A DNA stretch of 64,000 nt from Bradyrhizobium sp. CCBAU 51765 (GTDB lineage Bacteria; Pseudomonadota; Alphaproteobacteria; Rhizobiales; Xanthobacteraceae). The DNA lies in the NCBI RefSeq assembly GCF_015291725.1, contig NZ_CP030038.1:7119001-7183000 (forward strand). Direction: 5' to 3'. Of the stretch, positions 56,477 through 64,000 are shown piece by piece. The notes beneath the pieces are model-generated. The model was not told where the DNA came from. It was given only the letters and a program-made list of their open reading frames with translations, and searched no databases. The position numbers were made by a program, and so were the translations under genes. Positions within the stretch are counted from its first letter, which is position 1; the number at the start of each line of letters is the position of its first letter.

Positions 56477-57790
56477 ATGAACTTTAAAGCAATCGCAGCC
56501 GGCGCTTCAACTGAACCGACCTTGCAATGCCCCAACTGCAATCACGAGATCCACCTGACGGAATCATTGGCTGCTCCGCTGCTCGCGGAAACGCGTCAGC
56601 GCTTTCAGGAACAGCTGGCGAGCAAGGACGCCGAGTTGGCTCGAAAAGTCGAGGCGCTGCGGCTGGAACGCGAGCAACTTACGAGGGAACGCGAGCAGCT
56701 TGAAGACCGGGTCGCACAACGATTGGCGATAGAGAGGGCGCAACTTGCCTCTAGCGAGGGAAGGAAGGCGCGCGAGGCGGCTGCCGCTGAGCTACAAGCG
56801 AAGGAAGCGGAGGCTGCAGAGCTAAGGGCCAGCTTGGCCAACAACAACCTCAAGCTGGCCGAGGCCCAGAAGCAACAAGCCGAGTTGATGCGACAACAAC
56901 GAGCGCTCGAACAGGAAAAGCGGGAGCTCGACTTAACCATAGAAAAACGCGTGCACGCATCCATCGGGGAAATCCAGACTAAGGCAAGGCAGGATGCCGA
57001 CGAAGCCGCGCGCTTGCGGGTTGCGGAAAAGGACCAAACAATCGAATCCATGGCCCGCACGATCGAAGAGTTGAAGCGCAAGGCCGAGCAAGGTTCGCAA
57101 CAGTCGCAAGGTGAGGTTCTCGAACTTGAGCTGGAGGAGTTGCTCCGGGGAAGGTTTCCCACAGATCTGATTGAGCCTGTCGGCAAGGGTGAGCTCGGTG
57201 CCGACGTGATGCAGCAGGTGAACGGCTCGATCAGTCAACCCGCCGGCATCATCCTATGGGAGTCGAAGCGGACTAAGGCATGGAGCGACGGCTGGCTTGC
57301 AAAACTTCGCGATGATCAACGCCGCTGTGGCGCGGACGTGGCGCTTATCGTCTCACTGGCTCTACCAAAGCATGTAGAGCATTTCGATCTCATCGACGGC
57401 ATCTGGGTTGCTCATCCGCGATGTGCGCTCCCGGTTGCAGTGGCTCTCCGCCAGGGACTTATCGACGTCAACAGTTCGCGCATGGTTCAACAGGGACAGC
57501 AGACCAAGATGGAGCAGGTCTACCAATACCTGACCGGCACAAAATTCCGCCAACGGGTGGATGCCGTGGTCGAGAAGTTTAACGAAATGCGCGAGGATTT
57601 GGATAAGGAGCGCAAATTCTTGGGAAGGCAGTGGGCCAAGCGCGAAACGCAAATATTGGCCGTGATCGAATCGACCGTCGGCATGGTTGGTGACCTGCAA
57701 GCGATTGCCGGCAAGGCGATGCCGGAGATTCCCAGTCTAGAGGTCCCAATGTTGGAAGCCGCAGGCGAACGTGACTGGAAAGTAGGATAA
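56477..57790 (+). CDS. DUF2130 domain protein
   Basis: The ATG at 56477 (MNFKAIAAGASTEPTLQCPN) follows a GGGGAAG ribosome-binding stretch. The 437-residue protein has an N-terminal CPNCNHEIHLTES zinc-ribbon-like motif, a long coiled coil (about residues 40-210, rich in Glu, Lys, Arg and Gln), and the DUF2130 core: LLRGRFPTDLIEPVGKGELG, GIILWESKRTKAWSDGWLAK and VALIVSLALPKHVEHFDLID, then a C-terminal helical segment. The core has a restriction-endonuclease-like pattern (I..WESKRTK). Its role is unknown. Confidence 0.85.
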   Translation: MNFKAIAAGASTEPTLQCPNCNHEIHLTESLAAPLLAETRQRFQEQLASKDAELARKVEALRLEREQLTREREQLEDRVAQRLAIERAQLASSEGRKAREAAAAELQAKEAEAAELRASLANNNLKLAEAQKQQAELMRQQRALEQEKRELDLTIEKRVHASIGEIQTKARQDADEAARLRVAEKDQTIESMARTIEELKRKAEQGSQQSQGEVLELELEELLRGRFPTDLIEPVGKGELGADVMQQVNGSISQPAGIILWESKRTKAWSDGWLAKLRDDQRRCGADVALIVSLALPKHVEHFDLIDGIWVAHPRCALPVAVALRQGLIDVNSSRMVQQGQQTKMEQVYQYLTGTKFRQRVDAVVEKFNEMREDLDKERKFLGRQWAKRETQILAVIESTVGMVGDLQAIAGKAMPEIPSLEVPMLEAAGERDWKVG

Positions 57791-58245
57791 GGCATCGACT
57801 GACCATCGACATCGGGCTGACGCGAGTGCGCCGGAAGAGCAGGATTTATCGCATACTGCCTGGTTTCACCGTTCGGCCCAGCCATCCAGGCGCCGTAGTA
57901 GAACATGCCCCCAGAAATTTCTGCCTTGCCGAAGGCCGCGCCTTCGCCTGCCGCCAACCATACTGCTGGCGGCACACTCGAACGAAGCTTGCTTATCGCT
58001 GGTGGCGGGCTTTGACCGGAATTCGGAAGCTCGGAATGCCGCTCTGAAGGAGATACGTTCTGCGACCTGCCCCTCAAAGTGAGATAGAGGAGCCAAACAA
58101 CCCCGGCTGCCAGAACACACGATCCTATCGCGGCTGCGTGTTCCACAACGAATCGATAGATGGCCATAATAGCCACCACCAATCCGCCAATCAGGACCAG
58201 AAAGATGGTCCCGGCGTCAGATGATTTACCCCGTCGTCGCCCCAT
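57791..58245 (-). pseudogene. TerB-N-type membrane protein, 3'-truncated
   Basis: The start MGRRRGKSSDAGTIFLVLIG gives an N-terminal membrane segment (IFLVLIGGLVVAIMAIY), a second one (AIGSCVLAAGVVWLLYL), and then WLAAGEGAAFGKAEISGGMF with INPALPAHSRQPDVD, resembling the start of the TerB N-terminal domain. Similarity ends near 57795, where the frame runs into the antisense of the DUF2130 gene end and stops at 57520. So most of the protein is missing and a rearrangement joined it tail-to-tail with the DUF2130 gene. No gene is seen in 58246-58671. Confidence 0.6.
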
Positions 58246-58671
58246 GGATGGTAGTCTCTAGCCCGCGCTCTGTAGCCTTCCTTCGGGCGACTCTTGCACG
58301 ACGCACAACTCGCGGCAACGGCGTGGCTACAGTCAGTCACAATGAGGGAAAAGCACTATACAACAAGGCTCTGTAGCCCCTTATTCGACCACCGACCTGG
58401 TTCCGTGCCGCTATAGGAAATCGGCGCGGCCGCATCAGCGCCCGTACACAGTAAGGATTTGCCTTGGTGCGGGCAGCCCACCATGGGATCGCAAAAGCCC
58501 TACCGGGCACCTAAGGCGATCTCACATCACCGGGCGAGAATCGGATAGATTGACCGAGCCGTCACCGGCGACTCCTTTGTCACAGTCGACAGGCTGGCTC
58601 CAAGGTGCGGGCTTGCGAGTTAGCAAGCCGAGCGGCGGGCTCTATCCCGCCTGACAGCGGAGGCCTTCGCC

Positions 58672-58845
58672 ATGGCAACTCGTGGCAAAGGACCCAAAGA
58701 CGTGTTTGTGAAGCGATACTCGCGATGGAAGGCGGGCAAGCGCGAGCAGGTGCGCGATGCGCACCGTGCTGCGGCTTACCGTCTAAGCTTGCGAAGATCG
58801 AAAGATCAGCTGGTGTTTGGGTTCTACCAATCAGGCCCGGCCTGA
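58672..58845 (+). CDS. Small basic protein of rhizobial type
   Basis: A 57-residue ORF below the usual size cut-off starts MATRGKGPKDVFVKRYSRWK and ends FGFYQSGPA. It has 14 Lys/Arg residues and a C-terminal LRRSKDQLVFGF. Short proteins with this RGKGPKD..VKRY.RW...R...R layout are, as I recall, widespread in Bradyrhizobium and of unknown function. A GGAGG-like stretch (cagcggaggc, 58656-58665) precedes the ATG. Confidence 0.55.
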   Translation: MATRGKGPKDVFVKRYSRWKAGKREQVRDAHRAAAYRLSLRRSKDQLVFGFYQSGPA

Positions 58846-59541
58846 GAGGGAGCCGGTGACGGTAGCTTTGGGCGGGACCAGGGGCAGGCGAACGACCTTC
58901 TTCGCTCCCGTGATGGCCTCTTCCGCCACGCGCCATCCAATGGACCCGTGCAGCTTCCACAGCCGCGCCCACGTGCGAGGCAATTGACTGAGATTGTCGG
59001 AATCATCCGCTGCCGCGTCGGAAAAATCCGGATTCACCGCGCCGAGGTACCCATCGAAATAGGGCACCAACGCTATTTCGAGCCCCCGCTCGATCAGGAG
59101 ATCATAGTTGGTTGAGAAGATTTCGACTGGTTTTGCCCGCTGGACGGAGCTCAACCAAGCCGCGAACTCAGCATGAAGCTGAAACCCCTTGGTCGGATCA
59201 ACACTTACTCTCTGATAGATTGCCTTGCAGATCGCTCGGTCCAACTCTGTCGCAGCAACGCCAGTGAAGCCGCCGGCCGCCGCAGTTTTGCTGTCGCCGA
59301 TCATCTCGCGACAGAGCCTTACGCGGTTTAGTACGTGCTCAATGTGCGCCCCTGCCCCGACTTCGGACAAGACGCGATCATACTCAGGTTGCATCTTGGC
59401 GTCGAGTTGACTCCGAACGTTTGAGGTCAGCTGGACTACACCATTCAAACCAACTGCTTGCGATGTGCCCGCACCAAAGAAAACAATTAGCCTCCGGCGG
59501 TCAGACGCCAGCTGTTCTCGGAGCTCCTCGCCCTCGCGCAT
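58831..59541 (-). CDS. SIR2-like domain protein, C-terminally truncated
   Basis: The chosen ATG gives MREGEELREQLASDRRRLIV. The SIR2 NAD-binding core is clear: VFFGAGTSQAVGLNG (GAGxS), IFSTNYDLLIERGLE (TxNxD) and LWKLHGSIGW (catalytic His). After VVRLPLVPPK the frame leaves the family and stops at 58831, so the C-terminal part of the usual SIR2-like protein is missing. SIR2-like proteins in accessory islands often deplete NAD+ in defence. It lies 230 bp downstream of the SMC-like ATPase operon in the same orientation. Whether the truncated core is active is unclear. Confidence 0.7.
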   Translation of the reverse strand: MREGEELREQLASDRRRLIVFFGAGTSQAVGLNGVVQLTSNVRSQLDAKMQPEYDRVLSEVGAGAHIEHVLNRVRLCREMIGDSKTAAAGGFTGVAATELDRAICKAIYQRVSVDPTKGFQLHAEFAAWLSSVQRAKPVEIFSTNYDLLIERGLEIALVPYFDGYLGAVNPDFSDAAADDSDNLSQLPRTWARLWKLHGSIGWRVAEEAITGAKKVVRLPLVPPKATVTGSLSGRA

Positions 59542-59767
59542 GGATCGAACGTCGTCACGCCGGCGCCTCCACCTATCAATCTTTAACTGTGTTTCGTATC
59601 GGGCCAGACTGACACATTGATGCAAGTCAGATACCGAATTTCCCGATCGCGATGGTCCAATCGCCAAGGCGCTCTCGCCGTCGGTCCCGGCTTGGCTCGC
59701 CGGTCGGCATGGGAGGTCCGAGAATTTGAGCTAATCATTAGATCAACATCACAATCTGAATAGACAT

Positions 59768-59971
59768 TCAATTGGGGAATTCCCTAGGGCGCGCGCGCCG
59801 CGGGTCAAATGAATCGTCACACGCCGACATGCCGCCGCCGATCCAGCGCGTCTGGTACTTCACGGCCATCTCTGCTTCACCATGCTCACCATCCTTGTCA
59901 TAAACCTTCGAGACCATGACAATGGTCTCATCGTTGCCGTGGCTGGTCACAGGATCACCTACGCGCGTCAT
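59768..59971 (-). CDS. Small hypothetical protein coupled to the SMC-like ATPase
   Basis: The 67-residue product starts MTRVGDPVTSHGNDETIVMV and ends in a basic tail (DPRRARPREFPN). It starts inside the ATPase stop (ATGA overlap), so it is translated from the same message. The VGDPV..., aromatic MAVKYQTRWIGGGMS layout resembles small SH3-like proteins (YodC/DUF2158 type), but the match is weak. Its conservation with the ATPase would be the best test of a shared function. Confidence 0.6.
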   Translation of the reverse strand: MTRVGDPVTSHGNDETIVMVSKVYDKDGEHGEAEMAVKYQTRWIGGGMSACDDSFDPRRARPREFPN

Positions 59972-62436
59972 TTCTTTTTCGGCACCAGGTTGAGACTGAC
60001 CGTGCCGCAGCTGCAGCGGAGCACCTCCTTGTCGCCCTTGATAGGTGAAACGCAGAGGAACTCACCGCAATCGGTGTTGGGGCATTGCATCAGTCGAAGC
60101 AATTCCTGAAACGAACTCGCGACCGCAACGAATTCCTTCGGTTGCAGATCCGCCCAGGCGTTGTAATGGACGGCCTTGTTGATCATCCATTCTTCCGACT
60201 TCGTTGCGGCGACACGTTTCTTGGATTCGACCTGGAGCGTTTCGGCCTCCTGGATATTCTTGCCCCATGAGGCCGCCGAATCGCGCGCCTCCTGGAGGCG
60301 GGCTTTCCAGGCGGCCAACACGTTGGGCCAGAGATCACCGAGATCGTATTGTCCGTTACCGTGATATTCGATGCGAGCACGCAGGTTGTCAGCCAGGATC
60401 GTCGAGGTGAATTCGAGGTAGCGGCGCAACGTTCCCGCCGCCTGCGGGACATTGCCCTTAGCCAGGTATTCGTCGATCTGCGTCCAGACGTCGCTTTCGG
60501 TCCAGACCTGTGGGCCGCCGTCAACCGTCCAGCCGCCAAAGCTGAGCGTGCTCTGGACCAGCTTTTCGCTCTGCATGAACTTGAGCCACACCCCGTCGTG
60601 GGTGGTCAGGATAAACTGCGTGTTGGGAAACTTCTGCTTCAGGAGCGCACAGACCTCACGCCGATGGCCGGCATCGACAGACATCAGCACATCGTCCAAG
60701 ACGGCGAGCGTGAACCCGTCGCCGAGCGTATGCTTCACCAGTGCAAGATAGAGGCACAGACCCATACCATCTTGATGGCCCTCGCTATGGTAGGCGCCAG
60801 GCGGAAACTTGCCCCGGCCGTAGAAGTCAACATCGAAAGCGAGCCTGCCGAACGACGGCGAGAGCTTACCCTCGAACTTGTCTTCATCGTCACGGTTGAT
60901 GAAGCTGTAATATTCGGTGAAATCCTTTTGCACCTTGTCGTAGATGCCCTCCAGGATGGCGGTGCTGACCGCGCCGTAGTGGCTCAGCACGGCCGACGCT
61001 GTCTCGGCCTGCTGCGCCGACACGCTCAGCGCGCGCCGGGTCACGCGGCATTGATCGTATTTTTCCTGCGCCACGATCAAGAATTCCTTCGCCACTTCCT
61101 CCGTTGAAGGATCTGGCAACGTGTCGATATGAGCCGCAAGACCGTCTGTGGCTTGAAGCAGCTCGGCCGCGATGGGCGAGCCCAATCGGCCGAGTGCTTG
61201 CAGGGCTTCAGCAATGACCGCCGGGTCGCCAACGACCTTATCGAGGATGACGCGGTCGCCGTCGAGCGCCTTGGCCTGAGCGCCGAGCGCCGAAGCATCT
61301 ATCGGAGGGTTGGCCTTCTCGCACCATTGGGCCACCTTGCCGGCGTCCCGGACCACCGCCTGCAGGTGCGCCGTAAGAGGAGCAATTGCCGCTGCAAGCT
61401 GCTCCAGAACAGCAGACGCGGCATCGGCTTTTGCAATCTTCTCCTGAAGATGGGCAGCCAGCGCTGCCATTTCCCAGGCGTTGTCACAGAGCGGGCAAGC
61501 ATCTTCCTCAAGAAGGTCGAGCCCCCGCTCGAGCAGCGCGCGTTGCTTGACCACCTTCAACAATGCCGGGTCATCGGTGAGCTTGGTGAGCGCGGCAACA
61601 GCCGCAGCCCTATCACCGGTTATTCCCGCCTGCTGCGAGGCAGCGAGACGATCCAGATAGGCTGCAAGGTCGCTCTTGGCACCAAGCTTGGAAAAGGGTT
61701 GCAGCGTCTTCTCTTTGACCTCTGTATTGACGCCTTCCTTCAGGGCATTTGCCGGCGCGAGGTCCGTGACCGGGTCGAGCTTCAGAACGGCACGCCGGGC
61801 ATTTACCGCAGTAAGCAGCTCATTCTTTTTGGGAGCCGCGATGCCGAGGTGCCGGAAGAAATCGGATTTGGTACGCTGATCTTCCGCCTGAGCCCGGGTG
61901 TGGTCGCGCTTTGCCTCATTGGCAACGCGCTGGAACGAGGTCCGCAGCTTTTCGAGTTGATCGAGGCGCAGAAGCTCCTGGACGTATTGCGACCGCTTCC
62001 CCGCCGGGACGAGGATGTATTTGATGATCTCGCGACGAGACAGTGCAAACTCAGGATGGGTTTCGAGCTGTGCGAGAATGGACTTGGCCTCGGTGTCGTT
62101 CGGCTCCAGCGTCGCGGTCGTTGCGTTCTTGACGCTCCGTTCGATCGTGAAGCTTTTCTTCAGGGCAGGCGCATAAACCTTGAGGCGAACCAGCGCGTTC
62201 TGGGGCTTCTTGCTCGAATCTACGTGCGGGGCGTGCGCCTTGACGCTCAGTTCAGCCGTACCCGTGCCACCGAGCCGGGTGATGTTTCCGGTGAGGGCGA
62301 ACTCGATGGCATCCACGATGCCGCTCTTGCCGGTACCGTTCGGTCCCGCGACGCCGAGGCTCCTGCGCCCGAGCGAACGCTTCAGATGACGGATGCCGCG
62401 GAATTCGACGATCTCGATTTCCTCAATCTGGATCAT
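59968..62436 (-). CDS. SMC/Rad50-like ATPase with zinc hook and C-terminal zinc ribbon
   Basis: The ATG at 62436 gives MIQIEEIEIVEFRGIRHLKR and 822 residues. Walker A is GPNGTGKS (31-38). The coiled-coil arms flank a Rad50-like hook CPLC at about residue 314. The signature-like region is HSEGHQDGMGLCLYLALVKH, followed by Walker B TLAVLDDVLMSVDAGHR (about 575) and the H-loop LTTHDG. The C-terminus adds a zinc ribbon, CPNTDCGEFL and CSCGTVSLNL. The combination of short arms, hook and C-terminal ribbon is not a standard Rad50 or RecF. It overlaps a 67-residue gene on each side (14 bases before, 4 after), so the three form one operon. A role in DNA end sensing or anti-phage defence is inference. 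Confidence 0.85.
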   Translation of the reverse strand: MIQIEEIEIVEFRGIRHLKRSLGRRSLGVAGPNGTGKSGIVDAIEFALTGNITRLGGTGTAELSVKAHAPHVDSSKKPQNALVRLKVYAPALKKSFTIERSVKNATTATLEPNDTEAKSILAQLETHPEFALSRREIIKYILVPAGKRSQYVQELLRLDQLEKLRTSFQRVANEAKRDHTRAQAEDQRTKSDFFRHLGIAAPKKNELLTAVNARRAVLKLDPVTDLAPANALKEGVNTEVKEKTLQPFSKLGAKSDLAAYLDRLAASQQAGITGDRAAAVAALTKLTDDPALLKVVKQRALLERGLDLLEEDACPLCDNAWEMAALAAHLQEKIAKADAASAVLEQLAAAIAPLTAHLQAVVRDAGKVAQWCEKANPPIDASALGAQAKALDGDRVILDKVVGDPAVIAEALQALGRLGSPIAAELLQATDGLAAHIDTLPDPSTEEVAKEFLIVAQEKYDQCRVTRRALSVSAQQAETASAVLSHYGAVSTAILEGIYDKVQKDFTEYYSFINRDDEDKFEGKLSPSFGRLAFDVDFYGRGKFPPGAYHSEGHQDGMGLCLYLALVKHTLGDGFTLAVLDDVLMSVDAGHRREVCALLKQKFPNTQFILTTHDGVWLKFMQSEKLVQSTLSFGGWTVDGGPQVWTESDVWTQIDEYLAKGNVPQAAGTLRRYLEFTSTILADNLRARIEYHGNGQYDLGDLWPNVLAAWKARLQEARDSAASWGKNIQEAETLQVESKKRVAATKSEEWMINKAVHYNAWADLQPKEFVAVASSFQELLRLMQCPNTDCGEFLCVSPIKGDKEVLRCSCGTVSLNLVPKKK

Positions 62437-62626
62437 CGTTCTGCTCCGCAGGGGTGAAGATCGCCTCCCGCAGGCTGTCTGCGTCAAGCTTGTGTTCCGT
62501 GAGCGCCTGTCGCAACGCGGTGAGCGATGCCGACGGCAAAGTCTTATGGTCCTCAAGCCTTTTCATGAAAGCGTCGATCACGGACGAGACCGTCGACGAA
62601 AAGGGCGGGTCACTCTGAGCAGCCAT
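62423..62626 (-). CDS. Small hypothetical protein preceding the SMC-like ATPase
   Basis: The 67-residue product starts MAAQSDPPFSSTVSSVIDAF and is mainly helical and acidic at its end (PAEQNDDPD). Its last 14 bases overlap the ATPase start, so translation is probably coupled. It has no recognised domain. Small partner subunits beside SMC-like ATPases are common in defence systems (for example Lamassu-type), but this one is too short and divergent to assign. Confidence 0.65.
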   Translation of the reverse strand: MAAQSDPPFSSTVSSVIDAFMKRLEDHKTLPSASLTALRQALTEHKLDADSLREAIFTPAEQNDDPD

Positions 62627-63593
62627 CTATGTCCTTCCCGTCCGCCGTACCGTCGCGGCCGCTGCCGCGCGTCGCTCGCTGATTCGTGCTATCTAAGGGT
62701 GCGCCACGGAAAATCGAGCGCGGAGCTTGTAGCAGATTAGTATATGTGCCGTATAAATGATTGCGCTTGCGCAAGCTAGATGCGATGCGACGAATCCTAT
62801 GGCGATGGTTTTTTGTCGGGTGCGCAAGGATTCGATTGCACGGCGAAGGTCGGTTAACCCATTGAACTAACACACATGGAAGGCTCATTGGGGGATATTA
62901 GCGTCCGAGGTCCTTAGCCAGCCAAGAGCGTGCCGGGGCCTGCCGCATCATCGAAAGGATCCCTCGCGATGGAGCGACCTGACGGGCCCCTCTGCGTTTC
63001 GATGAAGGCGCCCGATGAGGTACAGCAGTTCCGAAACGAGGTGATTGAGCGCCACCGTGTGGATTGGAAGCCGCCTCCCATGAACCGACCGGGGCAAGCG
63101 TAACTGGCGGATCTTTGATGGATTAAGCCGCCCGCATGATCGCAAGGACGTCCAATTCCGCGACACCAGTTCCCGAGCGCGCGGCGAGGCGCGCTCCGAG
63201 TCAAAAAGATGCCGCTGCCGGAGTTTCCAGCAGCGGCGCCAGTCAGGGAGGAAGCAGACGAGCCGGTCTGCTAGCGGATCCGTAGGGCGCAGATAGTTCG
63301 CCCGAAATTTCTTTACCCGAGACGCGCTTTACGGGCCCTCTTTCACCGCGAGCGGAGCTCGCTCAGTACCCTGCAGCAAATCGCATCCGGCACTCAGGAC
63401 GGGCGCGGAGAGCCCCGTCATGCAGCCAGGAGGAAACGGCGCCGACGACCACCCCTTCCCAGCCGAACCTGGCTCCTACGCCAAAGAAGGACAGGACGTT
63501 GCTCCGGTAACGATCGACGTCGTGGTCTAGACCTGGATGAAGCGGCGTGTAAGATCGGCGGAAGCATCAATTGGGTAGGGTTGGGTAGAAACC
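62627..63593. other. About 970 bp with no certain gene
   Basis: It holds the promoter side of the SMC-like operon, the second twin-hairpin element (63211-63271) and one short plus-strand ORF (62969-63103, 44 residues, MERPDGPLCVSMKAPDEVQQ...) preceded by gaaagga. I cannot assign the ORF and consider it uncertain. Minus-strand frames at 62610-62888 and 63418-63681 look non-coding. Confidence 0.45.
63204..63271 (-). terminator. Second twin-hairpin element
   Basis: It closely matches the element at 27288-27357: a small hairpin (63254-63271, arms GCAGAC/GTCTGC) and a larger one (63211-63237, arms GCCGCTG/CAGCGGC) followed on the minus strand by a T-rich run. It would terminate minus-strand transcription, but no intact minus-strand gene ends just before it, so it may be a relic of a lost gene or a duplicated block. 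Confidence 0.5.
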
Positions 63594-64000
63594 GTGAGAG
63601 TAGGTCGCCTTGCCGCAAGTCTCTCCTCGTCTCGCGGTGATCAGATGACGATCTATGCGCCATCACTGCGGACCCTTCCACAGAACGCCATGCTGGTCAT
63701 GGCCACGCTTCCCGTCATCGACTGGAACGACTGTCTCCTGCGGAACTTGCAAGCGGGGCCCAAGGTGCCCCCTTCCTGCTATGCGGCGATCGTCATGATC
63801 GACCCGTTTGCATGCTGGGAAGATCTTGGTGATTTGTTGGAAGGTGCAAGGATGACCGGAGTGACGAACTTTCCGCCTGCCTTCATGATTGAACGGACAC
63901 CGGCAGGAGTGCCGCTCGATCGCGGTCAGGAGCTCGAGCTTCGCCGTATGGAGTGGTTTGCAAGCCGAGGGTTCAAAGTCCTGTTTGTCGCGGCGGACGA
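63594..64000 (+). CDS. PEP-hydrolase-like TIM-barrel protein, 3'-partial
   Basis: The frame is open from GTG 63594 (VRVGRLAASLSSSRGDQ) with an internal ATG at 63645 (MTIYAPSLRTLPQNAMLVMA) to the window end. The block PSCYAAIVMIDPFACWEDLG, then GVTNFPPAFMIERTPAGVPL and ELELRRMEWFASRGFKVLFV, follows the second half of the PEP-hydrolase-family TIM barrel (compare 49555-50424: GGVEAWDPLR and GVINYPTIS). The remainder lies outside the window. Confidence 0.5.
   Translation, partial: MRVGRLAASLSSSRGDQMTIYAPSLRTLPQNAMLVMATLPVIDWNDCLLRNLQAGPKVPPSCYAAIVMIDPFACWEDLGDLLEGARMTGVTNFPPAFMIERTPAGVPLDRGQELELRRMEWFASRGFKVLFVAAD

Noticed and set aside
61129..62457. A 442-residue plus-strand ORF opposite the SMC-like ATPase
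   Set aside because: It is a GC-rich shadow; the minus strand has all SMC motifs in the correct order.
62800..62880. tRNA-like sequence (ggattcgattgcacgg and cccattgaactaa)
   Set aside because: The stems of a tRNA cloverleaf could not be paired by eye and no anticodon loop fits.
1..64000. CRISPR arrays and integrase attachment sites
   Set aside because: I saw no regularly spaced identical repeats of CRISPR size, no cas genes, and no intact integrase or tRNA gene to define an attachment site.

Overview
The window looks like accessory DNA from an alphaproteobacterial nodule symbiont, most likely Bradyrhizobium or a close relative. The evidence is a NodU-type carbamoyltransferase, a NifA-site plus sigma-54 promoter, rhizobial-style catabolic genes, and a very high load of broken genes and nested insertion sequences. 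All positions and motif counts were read by eye and no database search was run.

Layout. 1-6.7 kb: a large DUF4011/COG1112-type helicase-nuclease broken by two frameshifts, then a GSU2403-type nucleotidyltransferase behind three large palindromes. 6.9-12.1 kb: a decayed IS66 element split by an IS1111-type IS110 element, then an IS1182-type element. 12.2-18.3 kb: a caspase-like protein, two small membrane proteins, a MauJ-like protein and several remnants of plasmid-type and housekeeping genes. 18.7-20.4 kb: a hipBA pair with four phased operators. 20.6-26.7 kb: a symbiotic cluster, with nodU on the minus strand and a NifA/sigma-54-controlled operon on the plus strand encoding a PurF-like phosphoribosyltransferase whose glutaminase cysteine is serine, a HAD phosphatase and a beta-hydroxyacid dehydrogenase. 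An AbiEii remnant marks its right edge. 27.3-39.8 kb: a LacI-controlled catabolic block (aldehyde dehydrogenase, DHDPS-family lyase, GH88-like hydrolase, CoA transferase, CehA/McbA-type protein, MFS transporter, enoyl-CoA hydratase) tied together by a shared palindromic operator. 39.8-47.1 kb: a branched-chain-amino-acid/amide-type ABC transporter with an amidohydrolase and a duplicated binding-protein gene killed by an amber codon. 47.4-51.7 kb: an FAD reductase/dehydrogenase, a PEP-hydrolase-family protein and a Tm-1-like protein in one operon. 51.7-54.1 kb: an IS5 remnant split by a second IS1111-type element. 54.3-56.1 kb: a second hipBA pair with its own operators. 56.5-62.6 kb: a DUF2130 protein, a truncated TerB-N protein, a truncated SIR2 protein and a tightly overlapped three-gene operon around an SMC/Rad50-like ATPase. 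The right edge enters another PEP-hydrolase-like gene.

How the parts fit. The 23.5-26.7 kb operon is the best candidate for an undescribed symbiotic pathway: a nitrogen-fixation-type promoter drives what looks like a small-molecule biosynthetic set, with a carbamoyltransferase next door. The SMC-like ATPase operon is the best candidate for an undescribed defence or DNA-maintenance system. Both IS110-family copies sit inside older transposons, so their ends can be read by rejoining the broken target; both then show subterminal inverted repeats and a 3' non-coding segment of about 280 bp where a guide (bridge) RNA would be expected.
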